A stretch of DNA of 64,000 nt, taken from assembly GCA_001642005.1 (NCBI GenBank), contig LWCA01000002.1, positions 62,001 to 126,000 of the forward strand. Reading direction: 5' to 3'. Positions 46,722 to 58,651 of this stretch are shown here, in pieces; positions within the stretch are counted from its first letter, which is position 1, and every line of letters starts with the position of its first letter. Position numbers and translations under genes: made by a program. The DNA comes from Intoshia linei. Lineage: Eukaryota > Orthonectida > Rhopaluridae. A model generated the notes under the pieces. That model saw only the letters and a program-made list of their open reading frames with translations. It did not search any database and was not told where the DNA came from.

Positions 46722-47151
46722 CTTTAAACCATAGTGTCTCAACTGGGGTACATAGCCGTTAGGTAAGTGAAACATTTTATAAATTTGATTTATTAGTTTT
46801 ATTTTTTGTGTGGTGCATTAATTAGAAAGTTTTACAAGATTAAATTAAATTTTGGGGGACTCATTTAATTTTGTTAGATCAGACTGAATTATAATCTATG
46901 ACAAAGACAAAAAACGGATATATAGGTTCCTTATATACAGTAACTGTATATTCATAGTAGCCGTAGAAATAATGTATCGAATCATAGAATACAAGTCATC
47001 AAGAATACAAGATTATTAATTTAATTCCACACCTAGAAACGAAATTGCATTCCAATTTATTAAAATCACGAATAATCGATTTTAATCAACTATCAAGATT
47101 TTTCTCATAAAATAGAAATATACACAAAATGGCAAAAAATGTACATTATTT

Positions 47152-47319
47152 TAGCGTTTCCTAACCTTTTCACTCAAATCGATGATTAGTATTTCAAAAA
47201 TTATAAAACCAACAATTTGGTTCTTACCAAGGTTAAATAGTACCTGGAATTATGTTAATCCTTCATTTTTTAGTGAATTAATTATATTTTTCTAAAGAAT
47301 AAGAGGCTGAGAAACGCTA
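47152..47319. mobile_element. Short hAT-type MITE
   Basis: Termini TAGCGTTTCCTAACC and, inverted, TAGCGTTTCTCAGCC enclose 168 bp. Flanks CATTATTT and CATTGCTA share their first four bases only. It lies just upstream of the EF-hand gene exon. Confidence 0.55.
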
Positions 47320-47417
47320 CATTGCTAACAAAAATATTCTAATAAAATTTACTTTAGATAAATAAAGAAAATTTATTAGAACGTATCAAATATAGTTACA
47401 TTTTAACTAATTTATAG

Positions 47418-49935
47418 ATATAAATATAGCATTCCATTTATTTGACACTTCGGGAGATGGATTCATTAATTCATCAGCAGTTGGGCGTCTTATGCGTTCC
47501 ATAGGGTTGCACCCAACTGAAAAGCATATTTCTGATATTATAGAAAATATTAATCAAAACAGTAATAATAACTATCATACGTTTAAAATATGTTTAATAT
47601 GTTATGAAACGTAAAAAATTTCAGATATTGTCGGGCAACATTACAAATCAATGCATTGTATTATGAATTACTCTATCTTAAAAAAATCACTCTATGAAAA
47701 ACATCAGTATACATCTACAAGTGTTTCCCAGCCTTTTTTGAACAATCGTCCCTTTGACATTATTTTTGAAAAGAACCACTTAATAAAATTTTGTAGTCAT
47801 CTACAACAGTGGTTCTTAACGCTAGGTGATTTTTCTATATTATTTCACAAAATGCATAATCTAAAAAGTATTTTTAAATTAACAATTCCTTCAATTTCTT
47901 CGGTAATAACATACAAAAATATTTTCTAGGGGTCGCTTCTTAAAAAAATTAAGAAACACTATATCGCAGTGTTAGAGTTATAATGTTCTATCTGCATTTT
48001 TGTCAAAAATGAGGTTTTTGGTGAAAAATGTTTTAAATCATATCCTTTAAATTTTTACCAAAAAAATTAAGCCTGAAAACGTATTATTTTATGATATAAG
48101 GAACATTTACTGGTTCAATTACTAAATCTCGACTTGATAATTCCTATTAAAAATAACCTCACAGATTCTAAAAAGAAAGATATTAAAAGTATGTCAAAAT
48201 GGACAATGAGTAAAGAATTTTATAATTTATACATATAAATTGATAAAAATGTTAAATGTTAATAGTTTTTATAGAATAATGTTTTATTTGCAATTTTTTC
48301 AAATCAAATAGTTAGAGCAATGGTTCTCAACCCGTGTTCCGTTATTTAATTGGGGTTCCGTTAAATATTAATGCGATATTTTACAATTTAATGTTTTTCT
48401 AAATTACTGTTGTTGTTAATTTTATATAAATATATTCTTTAATAAAAATTAAATATAATATCTAATATATAAAACCTCTGTAAAAAATATCAGGCCGAAA
48501 TTTCTCATTGAGAAGGAAAAATAAATTTCATTATTAAAAAATTTATGTTTTCAATATTAGAAGCGTCATTTTTTAATTAAAATTGTTTTATATATGCGAC
48601 ATGCGGAAAAAAATTTTGATCATGCTTTTAGGTGCTGCGATTTTTTGAAATTTCATAAGGGTTCCGCGCAGTAAAAAAGGATGAGGAACACTGAGTTTTA
48701 AACTGATTGTTCAATGAGTGAAATTTAAGTTTTGAAAAACACTTGTTTTTATTTTTATCGTACGTAACTTTTCAATATACATACTGTGTCAAATTTTTAG
48801 GCAAATCATATAAAGCTATGTAATACACTCAAGATCTAGCCAAATATTTATTTTTTTTCTTTTATATATATAATAGATTACAATTTTATATATATAAAAA
48901 TATTCCATGACTTCTTAAAAAAGATGATCTAATATTTAAAGCCATAAAACCATAACAATATTTAAAAAACTACTAAAAAAATAAAATAATATTGAATTTA
49001 CGCGTTCGTTAATCAAAAATTCGTTAAATACTAGATATTTAGGCATTTATATAGAAAATAAAATTTCGACATTCGTTAAATGAGATTTTGACTGTATATA
49101 TATATAATAAGGAAAAACGTATAAAGTGGGCAACAACTTACTTAAAAACAAATTTTGAAACAGTGTTGTTCACTGACGAGTGTCGTGCAACGTTAGATGG
49201 ATCATATGGATGGTCAAGAGGTTGGGTACTGAATACTGCTGAAACACCTTCAAGGATGCGTCGACAACAAGGTGGTGAAGGTGTTATGTTTTGGGCATAA
49301 ATCATTGGAAATGAAGTATTAGGACCATTTCATGTTCCCAGTGGTTTAGATTTATCTTTTTAGATCTGCCTAATAAATGGATACAGTGTGTACTTAACAA
49401 ATATTAACAAACTATAGTACAAAGGAAAGGCAATAGTACTTTTAAACTTTAAATTAGATTCATTCAAATAGAACATTATAACTCTAACACTGCGATATAG
49501 TAAATTGTATAAATCTAAAAATGATATTTTTTATATTGAATTATAGAGGGGTGATTCTGAAAAAGGTTTTAAACCACTAATGTACATGAATTTTTCAACA
49601 TTCCAATATGTATTAGTGAAATTTATTGTTTGACCCCTATTCTATAAAACCCTGATTTTTGTATTTATCCAAACACATTAAATGTTTAGATGAAGGCTCA
49701 TGTGACGCAAAGCGCTTATCAGAATTATGCATACAATATATGGATAAACTGGTTGTAACAAAATCAGATTTATTGGCATCATTTCAAATGTTGGACAAGG
49801 AGGGGAATGGTTTAATCTCAAAACAAGATCTGCGCTCATCCCTAATATCAATTGGAGAAGGTTGCAAAGAAGAGGACATTGAAGGAATTTTACACGAAAT
49901 AACTTCTGACGTGGACGGATACATAAAATATAAAG
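47418..49935 (+). CDS. EF-hand protein, DRC8/EFCAB2-like (partial model)
   Basis: Two coding blocks are visible. Exon 47418 to about 47611 gives INIAFHLFDTSGDGFINSSA and GLHPTEKHISDIIENI: an EF-hand with a canonical DTSGDGFIN loop followed by the PTE motif of DRC8. The block ending at 49935 gives LLASFQMLDKEGNGLISKQD and CKEEDIEGILHE...VDGYIKYK, a second pair of EF-hands whose loops lack some calcium ligands. DRC8/EFCAB2 is a subunit of the nexin-dynein regulatory complex in motile cilia. Calmodulin-like proteins are the alternative. The start and the exact start of the second exon (about 49660-49720) are unresolved. A candidate last exon at 50068 would overlap the opposing zinc-finger gene. 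Confidence 0.6.
48318..48693. mobile_element. Candidate hAT-type MITE in the EF-hand gene intron
   Basis: The left end CAATGGTTCTCAACC and the right end (complement CAGTGTTCCTCATCC) face each other. Flanks AGTTAGAG and AGTTTTAA agree at 5 of 8 positions. Confidence 0.45.
49088..49300 (+). pseudogene. Tc1-like transposase fragment (first catalytic aspartate)
   Basis: The frame reads TVLFTDECRATLDGSYGWSR ... GGEGVMFWA, the Tc1 core around the first catalytic Asp (F-TDE) and the following VMFWA. No other part is present. It lies in the intron of the EF-hand gene. Confidence 0.8.
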
Positions 49936-50050
49936 GTAAACATTAAAAAAAAATTTAATCTAAAGTAAATGTTTAGAAATGGTTGATATTTTGTTGTAAT
50001 TAACAAATTCACTAATAAATAAAATATTTTTACAATTTCCTATAAATTCC

Positions 50051-50643
50051 TTATTTGGTATTTTCAGAATTGCAGTTTGGAAAGGTAACAAGAAGTAGCG
50101 ACAGGTTTTGGTCGTCACCACGAGTAATTATATGTAATATAATGGCAGCTTGAATCGCGAGAACACGATCGTGGCATTTTTCTCCATCAAACATGTCCCA
50201 GTACACGGTATGTTCCCAGAGATGTTTTACAAAGCACACTCGACTTTTGTACATTTTATCTAGGTCAAGTTTAAAAATATCAAAACTTATAAATTATAAA
50301 TCTTACTGCAAACGGGACAAAGTCCAATTCCGTTGATTTTATAATTTTGAATAATTTTAACAATGTGGTTCAAAGTCAAACTTCTTGCAAAAAGCGTCAA
50401 TTTGAGTTTTTTTTCTTTACTTTTAATTTTAATAATTTTTGGGCTAGTTGAGCACTTTTTTACATATTTAATTCGATTCTTTTGATTTTTCCATACAAGT
50501 GGATCCACAATCATTTTTTTGAGGCATTGTGTATTTGATATTTCCATTTTTTTTAGTTTTTGAGAAAATGATTGTATTTTATCGTTGGATTCGCCCACTT
50601 GATTTAAAATTGTGTGGTTTTCTTTAACAGAACAGGTATTCAT
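50051..50643 (-). CDS. Single-C2H2 zinc-finger protein, unrecognised family
   Basis: Two exons, 50643-50307 and 50259-50051, give 181 aa. Splicing across the 47-nt intron creates one classical finger, CPVCNKMYKSRV...HLWEH (C-x2-C-x12-H-x3-H). A conserved-looking tail follows (TVYWDMFDGEKCHDRVLAIQ, AAIILHIITRGDD). The N-terminal 100 residues are basic and unstructured. The ATG lies 79 nt after the stop of the mTERF-like gene on the same strand. The 3' end overlaps or abuts the opposing EF-hand gene. Confidence 0.75.
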
Positions 50644-50722
50644 ACTCGTAAATAAATTATCGTGAATAAAAATAAAACGTGAAAAAAGGCAATAAAGTTA
50701 TACAATTAACTTTAAATTGAAA

Positions 50723-51937
50723 TTATTTGTATAAATGAGAATCAAAATTATACTTTTTTTCAAGTTGGTAGCAAATTATGTTTAACGCAATTTGAGGATT
50801 TCGAATTAAAATATCAGTATTATCGATAGCGACAGATTTAAACTGTTGACGTATGGAATCAACATTAAAAAATAAAATTATCGGAGTTTGAGAAATATGC
50901 TCCAAATTAAACCCGATGCGATCGAGATAAGCTAAAACATCAGTAAGGTGTTCATTTGGAGGTTTTTCAATGGCAACAAAGTCTTTGCAATTAATTAAAC
51001 TCATTAATCGGTTATTTTTACTGAATAGTTTATACATATGAGAATATGAGGCTGGAATAAAAGTTTGTTCCTTGTTCCTAGGTATATATGCTATCAAACT
51101 GGTGATTTTTAATTTTAATTTATTATATTCATCACTTTTAAATTCTTGGATATATTTAATGTGGGCTCGCTGTAAAGTTTTTGGTTTATATTTTATAATA
51201 TTCAAAACATCCACTTGATTTGAAAGGCTATAACCATAATCATTCATAATTTTAAAGCATTTAAGAATTCTCATTCGATGTTGGCGTATCCTCATCAATT
51301 TAATGCAAGTCTCGTGATCAATAGTTTGTAAAGACACATATTTAATCAGTTGATCATAATATGCTTTTAAAGGGAAAATAGTAGGTTTACGGTAAGATGT
51401 TTGTAGAATGTAAGGCCATTTAAAAAGTAATTCCAAATTATAAAACGAAAATCCCATTTCATCTCTAATAAATTTTAGTCTCCGTTCCAGAGTAAAATAG
51501 TCAAATAATAATATATCTGTATACCCTTCTAAATCAGATTCTTTCCAACAAACAAATGATTGTAATAAAGCCAAATTTTTCAAAATTTTACGGTATATGT
51601 TGACATCCATATCATCCTTTAATTTTGAATCTGATACATGCTTGTAAAATTTATCAGACTTTGCACAGACATGTAAAATGTTTGAATTTGGTAATTTAGA
51701 AATTGTACCACACAACAAACCTATATCATTACCGTTAGGTCTTCCAGCATCCAATTTAAACTTTGGGTAAAATAATCTAAGCAACATGTTTTTGAGAGAA
51801 CCATCTTTTGAAATTGTCGTTCTATAGCTTAGAGTTGGGTCTCTTTTATCACGTATTATTGGTTTGATCATTTTATTTCTGATATTGACAAATTTAAATG
51901 CATTGGAAACTGAATATTCAATTTTAAACGTATTCAT
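50723..51937 (-). CDS. mTERF-family-like protein (mitochondrial termination factor)
   Basis: An intronless frame of 404 aa. The mTERF fold is a series of three-helix repeats marked by a proline before a hydrophobic pair. Such marks recur here: FKWPYIL, YKPKTLQ, IGFNLEHISQTPIIL and IRNPQIALNI. The first 60 residues are basic and hydroxylated, compatible with a mitochondrial leader. mTERF proteins bind mitochondrial DNA or rRNA to regulate transcription or ribosome assembly. The assignment rests on repeat pattern only, and I cannot choose among MTERF1-5. The start is head-to-head with PES1, 142 nt apart. Confidence 0.55.
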   Translation of the reverse strand: MNTFKIEYSVSNAFKFVNIRNKMIKPIIRDKRDPTLSYRTTISKDGSLKNMLLRLFYPKFKLDAGRPNGNDIGLLCGTISKLPNSNILHVCAKSDKFYKHVSDSKLKDDMDVNIYRKILKNLALLQSFVCWKESDLEGYTDILLFDYFTLERRLKFIRDEMGFSFYNLELLFKWPYILQTSYRKPTIFPLKAYYDQLIKYVSLQTIDHETCIKLMRIRQHRMRILKCFKIMNDYGYSLSNQVDVLNIIKYKPKTLQRAHIKYIQEFKSDEYNKLKLKITSLIAYIPRNKEQTFIPASYSHMYKLFSKNNRLMSLINCKDFVAIEKPPNEHLTDVLAYLDRIGFNLEHISQTPIILFFNVDSIRQQFKSVAIDNTDILIRNPQIALNIICYQLEKKYNFDSHLYK

Positions 51938-52079
51938 TTTAAAATTATAATCTGTTGATTTGATTGCTTCAAAATTGGCAGAGTCGCACTTTTAATCCAA
52001 TTCAAGCAATGCTTTATAAATAAACTTTACCTTTATTAACATCGAAATTATTTATTGAATACCGAATTATCGTTGTTAC
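51938..52079. promoter_or_regulatory. Short divergent promoter region between mTERF-like gene and PES1
   Basis: Only 142 nt separate the two start codons, so one region must serve both directions (or the transcripts overlap). No TATA box or named element is evident. Confidence 0.6.
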
Positions 52080-55000
52080 ATGGCACGTCGATCAAACCAA
52101 AGAATTAAAAAGGTAATCTTTTTCGTGTAAATTTACAATTATTTTTAATTTCATGTAGTATACAAGAGGTACAGCTGTTGCATATATAAGTCGTACTGCT
52201 GCATTAAGGAAATTACAGCTTACATTACGCGATTTTAAGTAAATTTTTAAAATATTGTCATTAATGAATTTGTAAATATCATTTATTTCAACAACCCAAG
52301 ATTTTAAAAATTGTATAATCAATTTGATACGTTTTATGGGATTTTCTCACAGAAAACCTAAAATTATCAAAATTTCGAGAAGCTTAATTTTAGTCAAAAC
52401 TTTTGACTAAGGTACACTAATAATGGTACTTATTGTATTTTAAAGCTGGTTTGGTGTCGACACTTGAGATTTTTGACATTTGAGATCTGATTTATACTAG
52501 AAATTTGCAACTTGGTTCATAGGTTCATAGAAAAATTTTGGATCTCTGGAATCAACAAAAACCCTTTATGAATATATTTATATTTAGAAACATTTGAGTT
52601 TATTTTACGGTAAGTTTGATTGCAAATGTAAAAATTCCGAGAGGTTTAAATTGTGAGAAAGGTTGAGAAAGAGCTGAATTATAAAACACATTGATATTGA
52701 ATTTTTCTTCCACTTTTTTCGACATCTTTTGAGAAGAAATTCTACTATTATTTAAAGTTTCAGTTTTAATATAGTTTAATAATGTCGAATTAGCTTTTAT
52801 GGGTTTTCCAGATCTTTTTAAAGTTTCAGTAGCACCAGTTTCTTTAATTTTTTTTACTATATTGCAAACAGTTTTATTGGAATACATTTATTTTTTTAGA
52901 AATTTCACTACCTGAATAACCCTATTTGTGGTAACTAATTATCATATCTCGTTAGAAATCACTTCTTTTGACCATGTTGGATGACCGGAATTATATTTGA
53001 ATCAAAATTTAAAATGAAAGCAAGTTTTTATGTCTAAATTTAAACTTTTTAAAAATGAGTAAATATTTGTTTATCATAAAATATTTCTGGGAATTTAATT
53101 AATTAAATGGTGATCAATTAAGAATGAAAATAGGAAAACTATAGTTATAATAATACGGACGTAGTATTTTCTTCTTGAATGATATACATTATTTTGAAAT
53201 ATCTTCATTGAGTCAAAAGTTACGGGCATATTAATAAATGAGTAAATAATTCTTTACCACACTGTAACCTTATCCACATTTCTAAGATTCTTGAGTTGAC
53301 ATTATAAATTTCACATTCAAATTAGTTGATATTCAAGAATATTTTTAATGATTAATTTAGTAAATTAAAGCCTCCATTTTAAAAAAATTTCTTCGAGATC
53401 CCTCGGTGGAAGGATCTTGCATACGGTAGATTCGGCGCTGGTAGTTCGCACTAAGTATGTTTGAAATTAATTTTTATAATTACGCCATTGAAGCTACCAT
53501 GTCAAAATTAATGTAAAATTTTAATTTAAGGAAGAATATATAATAAAAAAATATTACCTTAGTGACGTGTTCAGGATTAAGAGGATTTTTTTGAAAATTA
53601 TGTGGTCCACACATTTTTTTGTGTGATAAGTAGAAAGAGAGAGTAGTAGTAGATAAGTCCATGGTAGAAAAAGTTTGGGGACCACTGACTTATACAATCA
53701 ATTCTGATCTACATGAACACCTCTCATAATTAACATTTTTTTATGTGAATATAATTTTCAGCATTTAGATTGATTTAAAGTATTTTAAAATTAAAATTTA
53801 ACTTTAACATTGTTACTGCAATTGTTTTTTTTGTCTTTTTCATTGTTCACTTAATACGATAATATGAACACTAATAAAATTTGGTACTCTCGTTTTCATA
53901 TTGAACAGGATTGACTGTATAAAATTTTATATGTGTGTTACTGTTTATTTAAAAAAGAGAACTATTTGATTTGTCAATATTTAATTACTGAAACTGTCAG
54001 TATTTTCAACAAAAATTGCCACTATAAATATTAAAATGTCAGTAATAAAATGTAATTTGTCGTTATTCAATTACATATTTGTCAGTTTTTGTTCATGTTA
54101 AGTTACTCCACAAAAAAGGTATATAGAAATAAACACATTTTATAAAATAATTAAACTGACAGTAATAATATTAAATATTCAGTAAATAAAATACTAACCT
54201 AAAATAACGACAATTTATTATTTATTTATTATATCAACCGACAATTTAATATTTTTACTGACAAAATATTTAAAATACTGACGCTATAAATACAAGTCTT
54301 TAAAAAAACCCCAATTGGTAATACAGTGTTTTAAGAGTGATGCAGCATCGCAAATGTCATTTCTCGAAATTATGTCCTTCCTAATAAAAATCCCAATTTC
54401 ACCTTATTTCAAAAATAAAACAGCCGTAACATTTAAAAAAACACATCTTCGGATGCGTTTGAAAAGCATTACCTGTATATTTAATTTATCATTACATTTG
54501 AGAAAAGGCAATATGGGGTTTTGGTTGTCAAAATGCATTATTTTTGACGTTGCCATTTGTTATAATACTTATTTTAAAACTACCCGAGAATTTATGTTTT
54601 AAAAAATTTTAAATTATATTAAAAAGTTTTACAATCTTTAAATTTAGACGATTATGCATTTTAAAAGGAGTATATCCTCAAGAACCAAAAAGCATTAAAA
54701 AGGCCAACAAAGGCAAAACTGGAAATCGTACATATTTCTTTAAAAAAGACATTTTATATCTTTCACACGATGAACTTATTAAAAATTTTCGAGACATTAA
54801 AGTAATTTTAATATTATCAGTGATTGATAGAATTAAAAACTCGATTTTGAACTTTTTGGTGTAGTGCCAAATCTAGTCTACCGATACCTCATCAGGGGAA
54901 TCGGCGAAATTTTATTAAAATCTAAATTGGCAGCATTTTTCCAAATTAATGATTAAAAAAATATTCTTGAATATCAACTATTTGGTGAGTATAAAATGTT

Positions 55001-58000
55001 AAGTCAAGAGACTTGGAGAGCTGACTAAGCTGTGACACTACGCATCGTTATCAAAATTCTTTTAGTGTTTATTTTTCATTTTAGAGGGGATTGAATTTCG
55101 GTTTGATAGATTCGGCTGTTTTCATGAATCGAATCTCTTAAAACTTGTCAATTTTTTATTTTTCACTTTCGATTATGTCATGAATTATCATTCTTTATTC
55201 TGATTCATTGGTTGAGATACTAAATTTTTCACCTACTATATATCCACTTTTCATAAGTTTGAAAATTTTTTGTTGCGTTGAATTAGAGCCCTGCATGAAT
55301 CTTTATTTCCACTCTTCCTGTTATCATTATATGTTTGATCCTAATCTGTTGATAGTGCTAACTTGGTACCTTTTTAACCTTGACTAAGTTTTTGAATTGT
55401 AACAGCTATGTTAACTTTTATTATTCGTTATAGACCAGGGGTCTGCAACCAGTAACTGGGTTAAAAATGACTTAACGAAATTTTTTGATCCTTTGAGTTT
55501 TCAATGGCCAAGTTTCTCTATTTTACATATTTGCTATACTATGGTCATTTTTCCTAGATTCATATTTATAAACGAAATATAAAACATTAATATCTGATTG
55601 TTGACTGTTAATTAAATTTTAAATAGATAACATATTGCCTGCATCCCAAATAATGATATTTGCGCCAATTATAATTGAAACTTTATATTATTTATAAATG
55701 TTTCCTGGTATACTATAATATTACCTGTGTATTGAGTTGCAATATTTATACACATTTTATACTGTTACTAGTTGAATTTATTATGATTTAAATTATTTCT
55801 ACGTGTAGTTATTTTGCAAAAAATTAAAAAGTGCCAAAGTAAATTATGAAACTAGCCGAGTTGGAAAATTATTGGAAAACCAACCAGTCTATTCAATCGA
55901 TCACACCATAAAAGAAAGATACCCTTCTTTTGACTTGGCGTTACGAGATATGGACGATTGTCTATCAACCATTTTTTTGTTTGCGACATTTGCTAAAAGC
56001 AAATATGTCGGAAATGATTTAATATCAATTTGCAAGAAACTTTCAATTGAATTTATGCACTATGTAATTCAAGAAAAATGTTTGGAAAAAATTTTCATTA
56101 GTAGCAAGGGTATTTATTTTGAAATTGAAATTCAGAATCAAAAAATACGATGGGTTCAACCTCACAATTTGACATATCAGGTAAGTTGTGTTATTTCATT
56201 GTACAGTTTTATTTAGAAAGATTTTGATGTAGATTTCAAAGTAATGTCGATTTTTTGTGAATTTTATGTTACCTTGTTAAAATTTGTAAATTTTCAACTA
56301 TATCATTCAATTAATCTTATTTATCCTCCAATGGTAGTTTAAAATTTATTTTTTTTATTTTAATTCTAGCTTATAAATTACAGACCATCGAAAAGTGATT
56401 CTAATGGTTGCGATTCTTGGGTTGATGAGGTAATTTTATTTATTTTGATTGTTTTATAATTTATAATTATCGTCTACATTTGTATTTTTAATTTGTTTAT
56501 TAGGTTTTGTCTTCTCTTGTATGTAGTTTAAAATTAGTTCAAGATCCTAGCTTACTGGATTGTATCGAGGATATACCAATAGAAGTAAGATTTGTATTTT
56601 TAGAATTCGCGTTTTATGTACATTTTAGAGTGAAGGTGTAAGCAATGTACATAATCAAATCCAAGAAAAAATTAAATTTCAAAATTTATTCAAGGATAAA
56701 AAATTCTTTATATGTCGGGAATGTCCTATAGATGTGTTGACGTTTATTATTAGGTATGTTTTGAATTAACTATTATTTATTTTTGTTAGGTGTTTTGGTG
56801 GTAGCGTTGCCTGTGAATCTTTAAACTCTATTAAACAAGAATACTCTGTCAACGATCCCACAATTCATTACGAAATTGTTGATAGACCTAACATTTTAAT
56901 TAAATATCAGAATCGGTAATATATTTCTTAGTTATTATTTTAACGCATGTTTTTCAATCGTTGTCTAGTCCTCAGAGATTAGACGTTTAGAACGATAGAA
57001 AATCAGTTTTACTAAAATTTTGAATTTTGACGTGACTAGATCAGAAAGATTGGCAAACATTGTTTGCGCAAATGTTTAATTGTTTAATTATTTTTTTATA
57101 AAGATCATATCTACAGCCCCAATGGATATTTGATTCTGTAAATGCTAAAAAATTGTTAAATGTAAAAAATTATCTTGTTGGAGTTGAAATGCCGCCACAT
57201 TTATCTCCATTTGTCGAAGAGTCTAATTTAATTGATCAGCCTGAAGAGCCAACCGTTGAGGGTTAGTGTTTATTATATTTTTTAATATTCTTAGAAATTA
57301 AAGTGTCTCAACCTAAAATCAAAAAGATTAAAAAGGAAATGGTAAATTATTAAATTGATTTTATGTGCAAATGGTTGAGCCATATTTTTGTGATTTATAT
57401 AAATGTTGAGTTTACAATTGTTTCAACTTTACCCACTTTTCGATTACCGGCAATCTACCATTTAAAGTTTTGATTATCGGTATTTATTGCAATATATCTG
57501 AGCTTTGTTAAAATGTACTGTATCAAACATAATAATATGAACAAAAATAAATTATTTTACTTAGAAGAACATGAGAAAATATGTACAAAAAATATTAATT
57601 TTCAGCGTTTTCCTCTAATAGCTAATTAACAAATTATAAATTTTCTCGAATTCATAAAAATGTATGATTCGTCAAATTGATATACATTTTGGGTCGTGAA
57701 TGTAATAATTGATTAGTAATCTTGAAATCAAAAATCCATTAAAAAGGATTGCCAACAAATAGTATGGGTAATGAAAATGACATTGTAAAATTGGTCAAAA
57801 TTTATGTTATCGTGCTTGGTTGGTATGCAGGTTCCTTACAGTACTGTCTGTCGAGAGTATTACTTAGTTTGTTTTGATAACCATTTACATTTTAATTAAT
57901 TTATATAAATTAAATTCTTTAATTATTATAAATTACGTGATACGAATGGTTTTAATTTGTTTTTAAATTTATTTTAGCCGACTAAAAAAGTTATGAAAGT

Positions 58001-58651
58001 TGTAAAAAGTATAGAAAACCCTAATGAACCAGTTGAAAATACAAGAAAATTAGCAGAAATGATTATTCCAAATAAAAAAAAAACAATGTATCAAAAACTA
58101 ATGAAACAAAGGAAGTTGGCAATAAAAGAGGTTTTCATTTTTTATTAAAAGCGTTGACTCAGATGTGACAAATTCAGGTCCGCAAAAAATTAAAACAGAT
58201 AAATAACAGCTTAACTGAGAATGTAAAAACCTAATGTAGTGTTAACGTTTCTTAGAAATTACATGACATTTTATAATTCACTTATACAACATTTTTCTTT
58301 TATATAATAAAAGTGATAAGTTTTTTATTAACAGTAAGCGTTATCTACATGGCCTATGAGAAAAAAGTGTGTTGCAATTTAAATTTTAAATATGTATGTG
58401 TCTAATTATATATAATAATATGTAAATACATCGTAACTAATTGACCGTTATAATTATTCGGCTTATACTAAACCAGAACAATTTCGACATTTAATATTTT
58501 GTGGTTATCAGTATTGTAATGACTTCATTGATAGAACCTTTAAAAGTTCTTTTCAATTTAATAATTAAAACAAATTTTTATAAATAATATATTTTAATGT
58601 ACATTATAGAAATCTAAATTAAAACGGGCTAAAATGGAGGCAATGGCGTAG
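52080..58651 (+). CDS. PES1: PES1 (pescadillo), large ribosomal subunit biogenesis factor
   Basis: Thirteen exons close in frame to 515 aa: 52080-52112, 52159-52238, 54648-54801, 55809-56180, 56217-56333, 56370-56429, 56504-56584, 56629-56753, 56790-56915, 57104-57261, 57295-57341, 57978-58130 and 58610-58651. The Pescadillo N-domain is clear: [56 protein letters not shown] and [17 protein letters not shown]. The BRCT domain follows with [16 protein letters not shown] and [12 protein letters not shown], then [13 protein letters not shown]. The C-terminus is Lys-rich. In known systems PES1 joins BOP1 and WDR12 in 60S maturation. The long acidic stretch of human PES1 (588 aa) is missing. Three introns are exactly 36 nt and one is 33 nt. 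Intron 2 (2.4 kb) and intron 3 (1.0 kb) contain mobile-element debris. Confidence 0.95.
52600..52887 (-). pseudogene. Tc1-like transposase N-terminal (helix-turn-helix) fragment
   Basis: The frame reads [20 protein letters not shown] then RSGKPIKAN, the linker between the two DNA-binding helices of Tc1 transposases, and continues [16 protein letters not shown]. The catalytic core is missing. It lies antisense within PES1 intron 2. Confidence 0.7.
53260..53687. mobile_element. Truncated copy of the 14098-14775 MITE family
   Basis: Aligns with 14410-14775 (shared GAGATCCCTCGGTG, AATTACGCCATTGAAGCTAC and TCAAAATTAATGTAAAATTT). It ends ...TTTGGGGACCACTG, the family terminus. The left end has no recognisable terminus. 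It is in PES1 intron 2. Confidence 0.75.
54030..54265. repeat. Imperfect foldback (TGTCAGTAAT ... ATTTTTACTGACA)
   Basis: The left arm starts TGTCAGTAATAAAATGTAAT and carries TTTGTCGTTAT. The right arm carries AATAACGACAATTTATTA and ends TTTTTACTGACA, giving a long interrupted inverted repeat. It is probably a MITE in PES1 intron 2. Confidence 0.6.
54860..55030 (-). repeat. Inverted fragment of the 14098/53260 repeat family
   Basis: Read on the minus strand, the block around AGACTAGATTTGGCAC and CGAAATTTT resembles the 3' part of the family. It lies in PES1 intron 3. Confidence 0.5.

Noticed and set aside
54315-54602. 95-codon open frame in PES1 intron 2
   Set aside because: No similarity, unspliced position inside an intron, and AT-driven composition.
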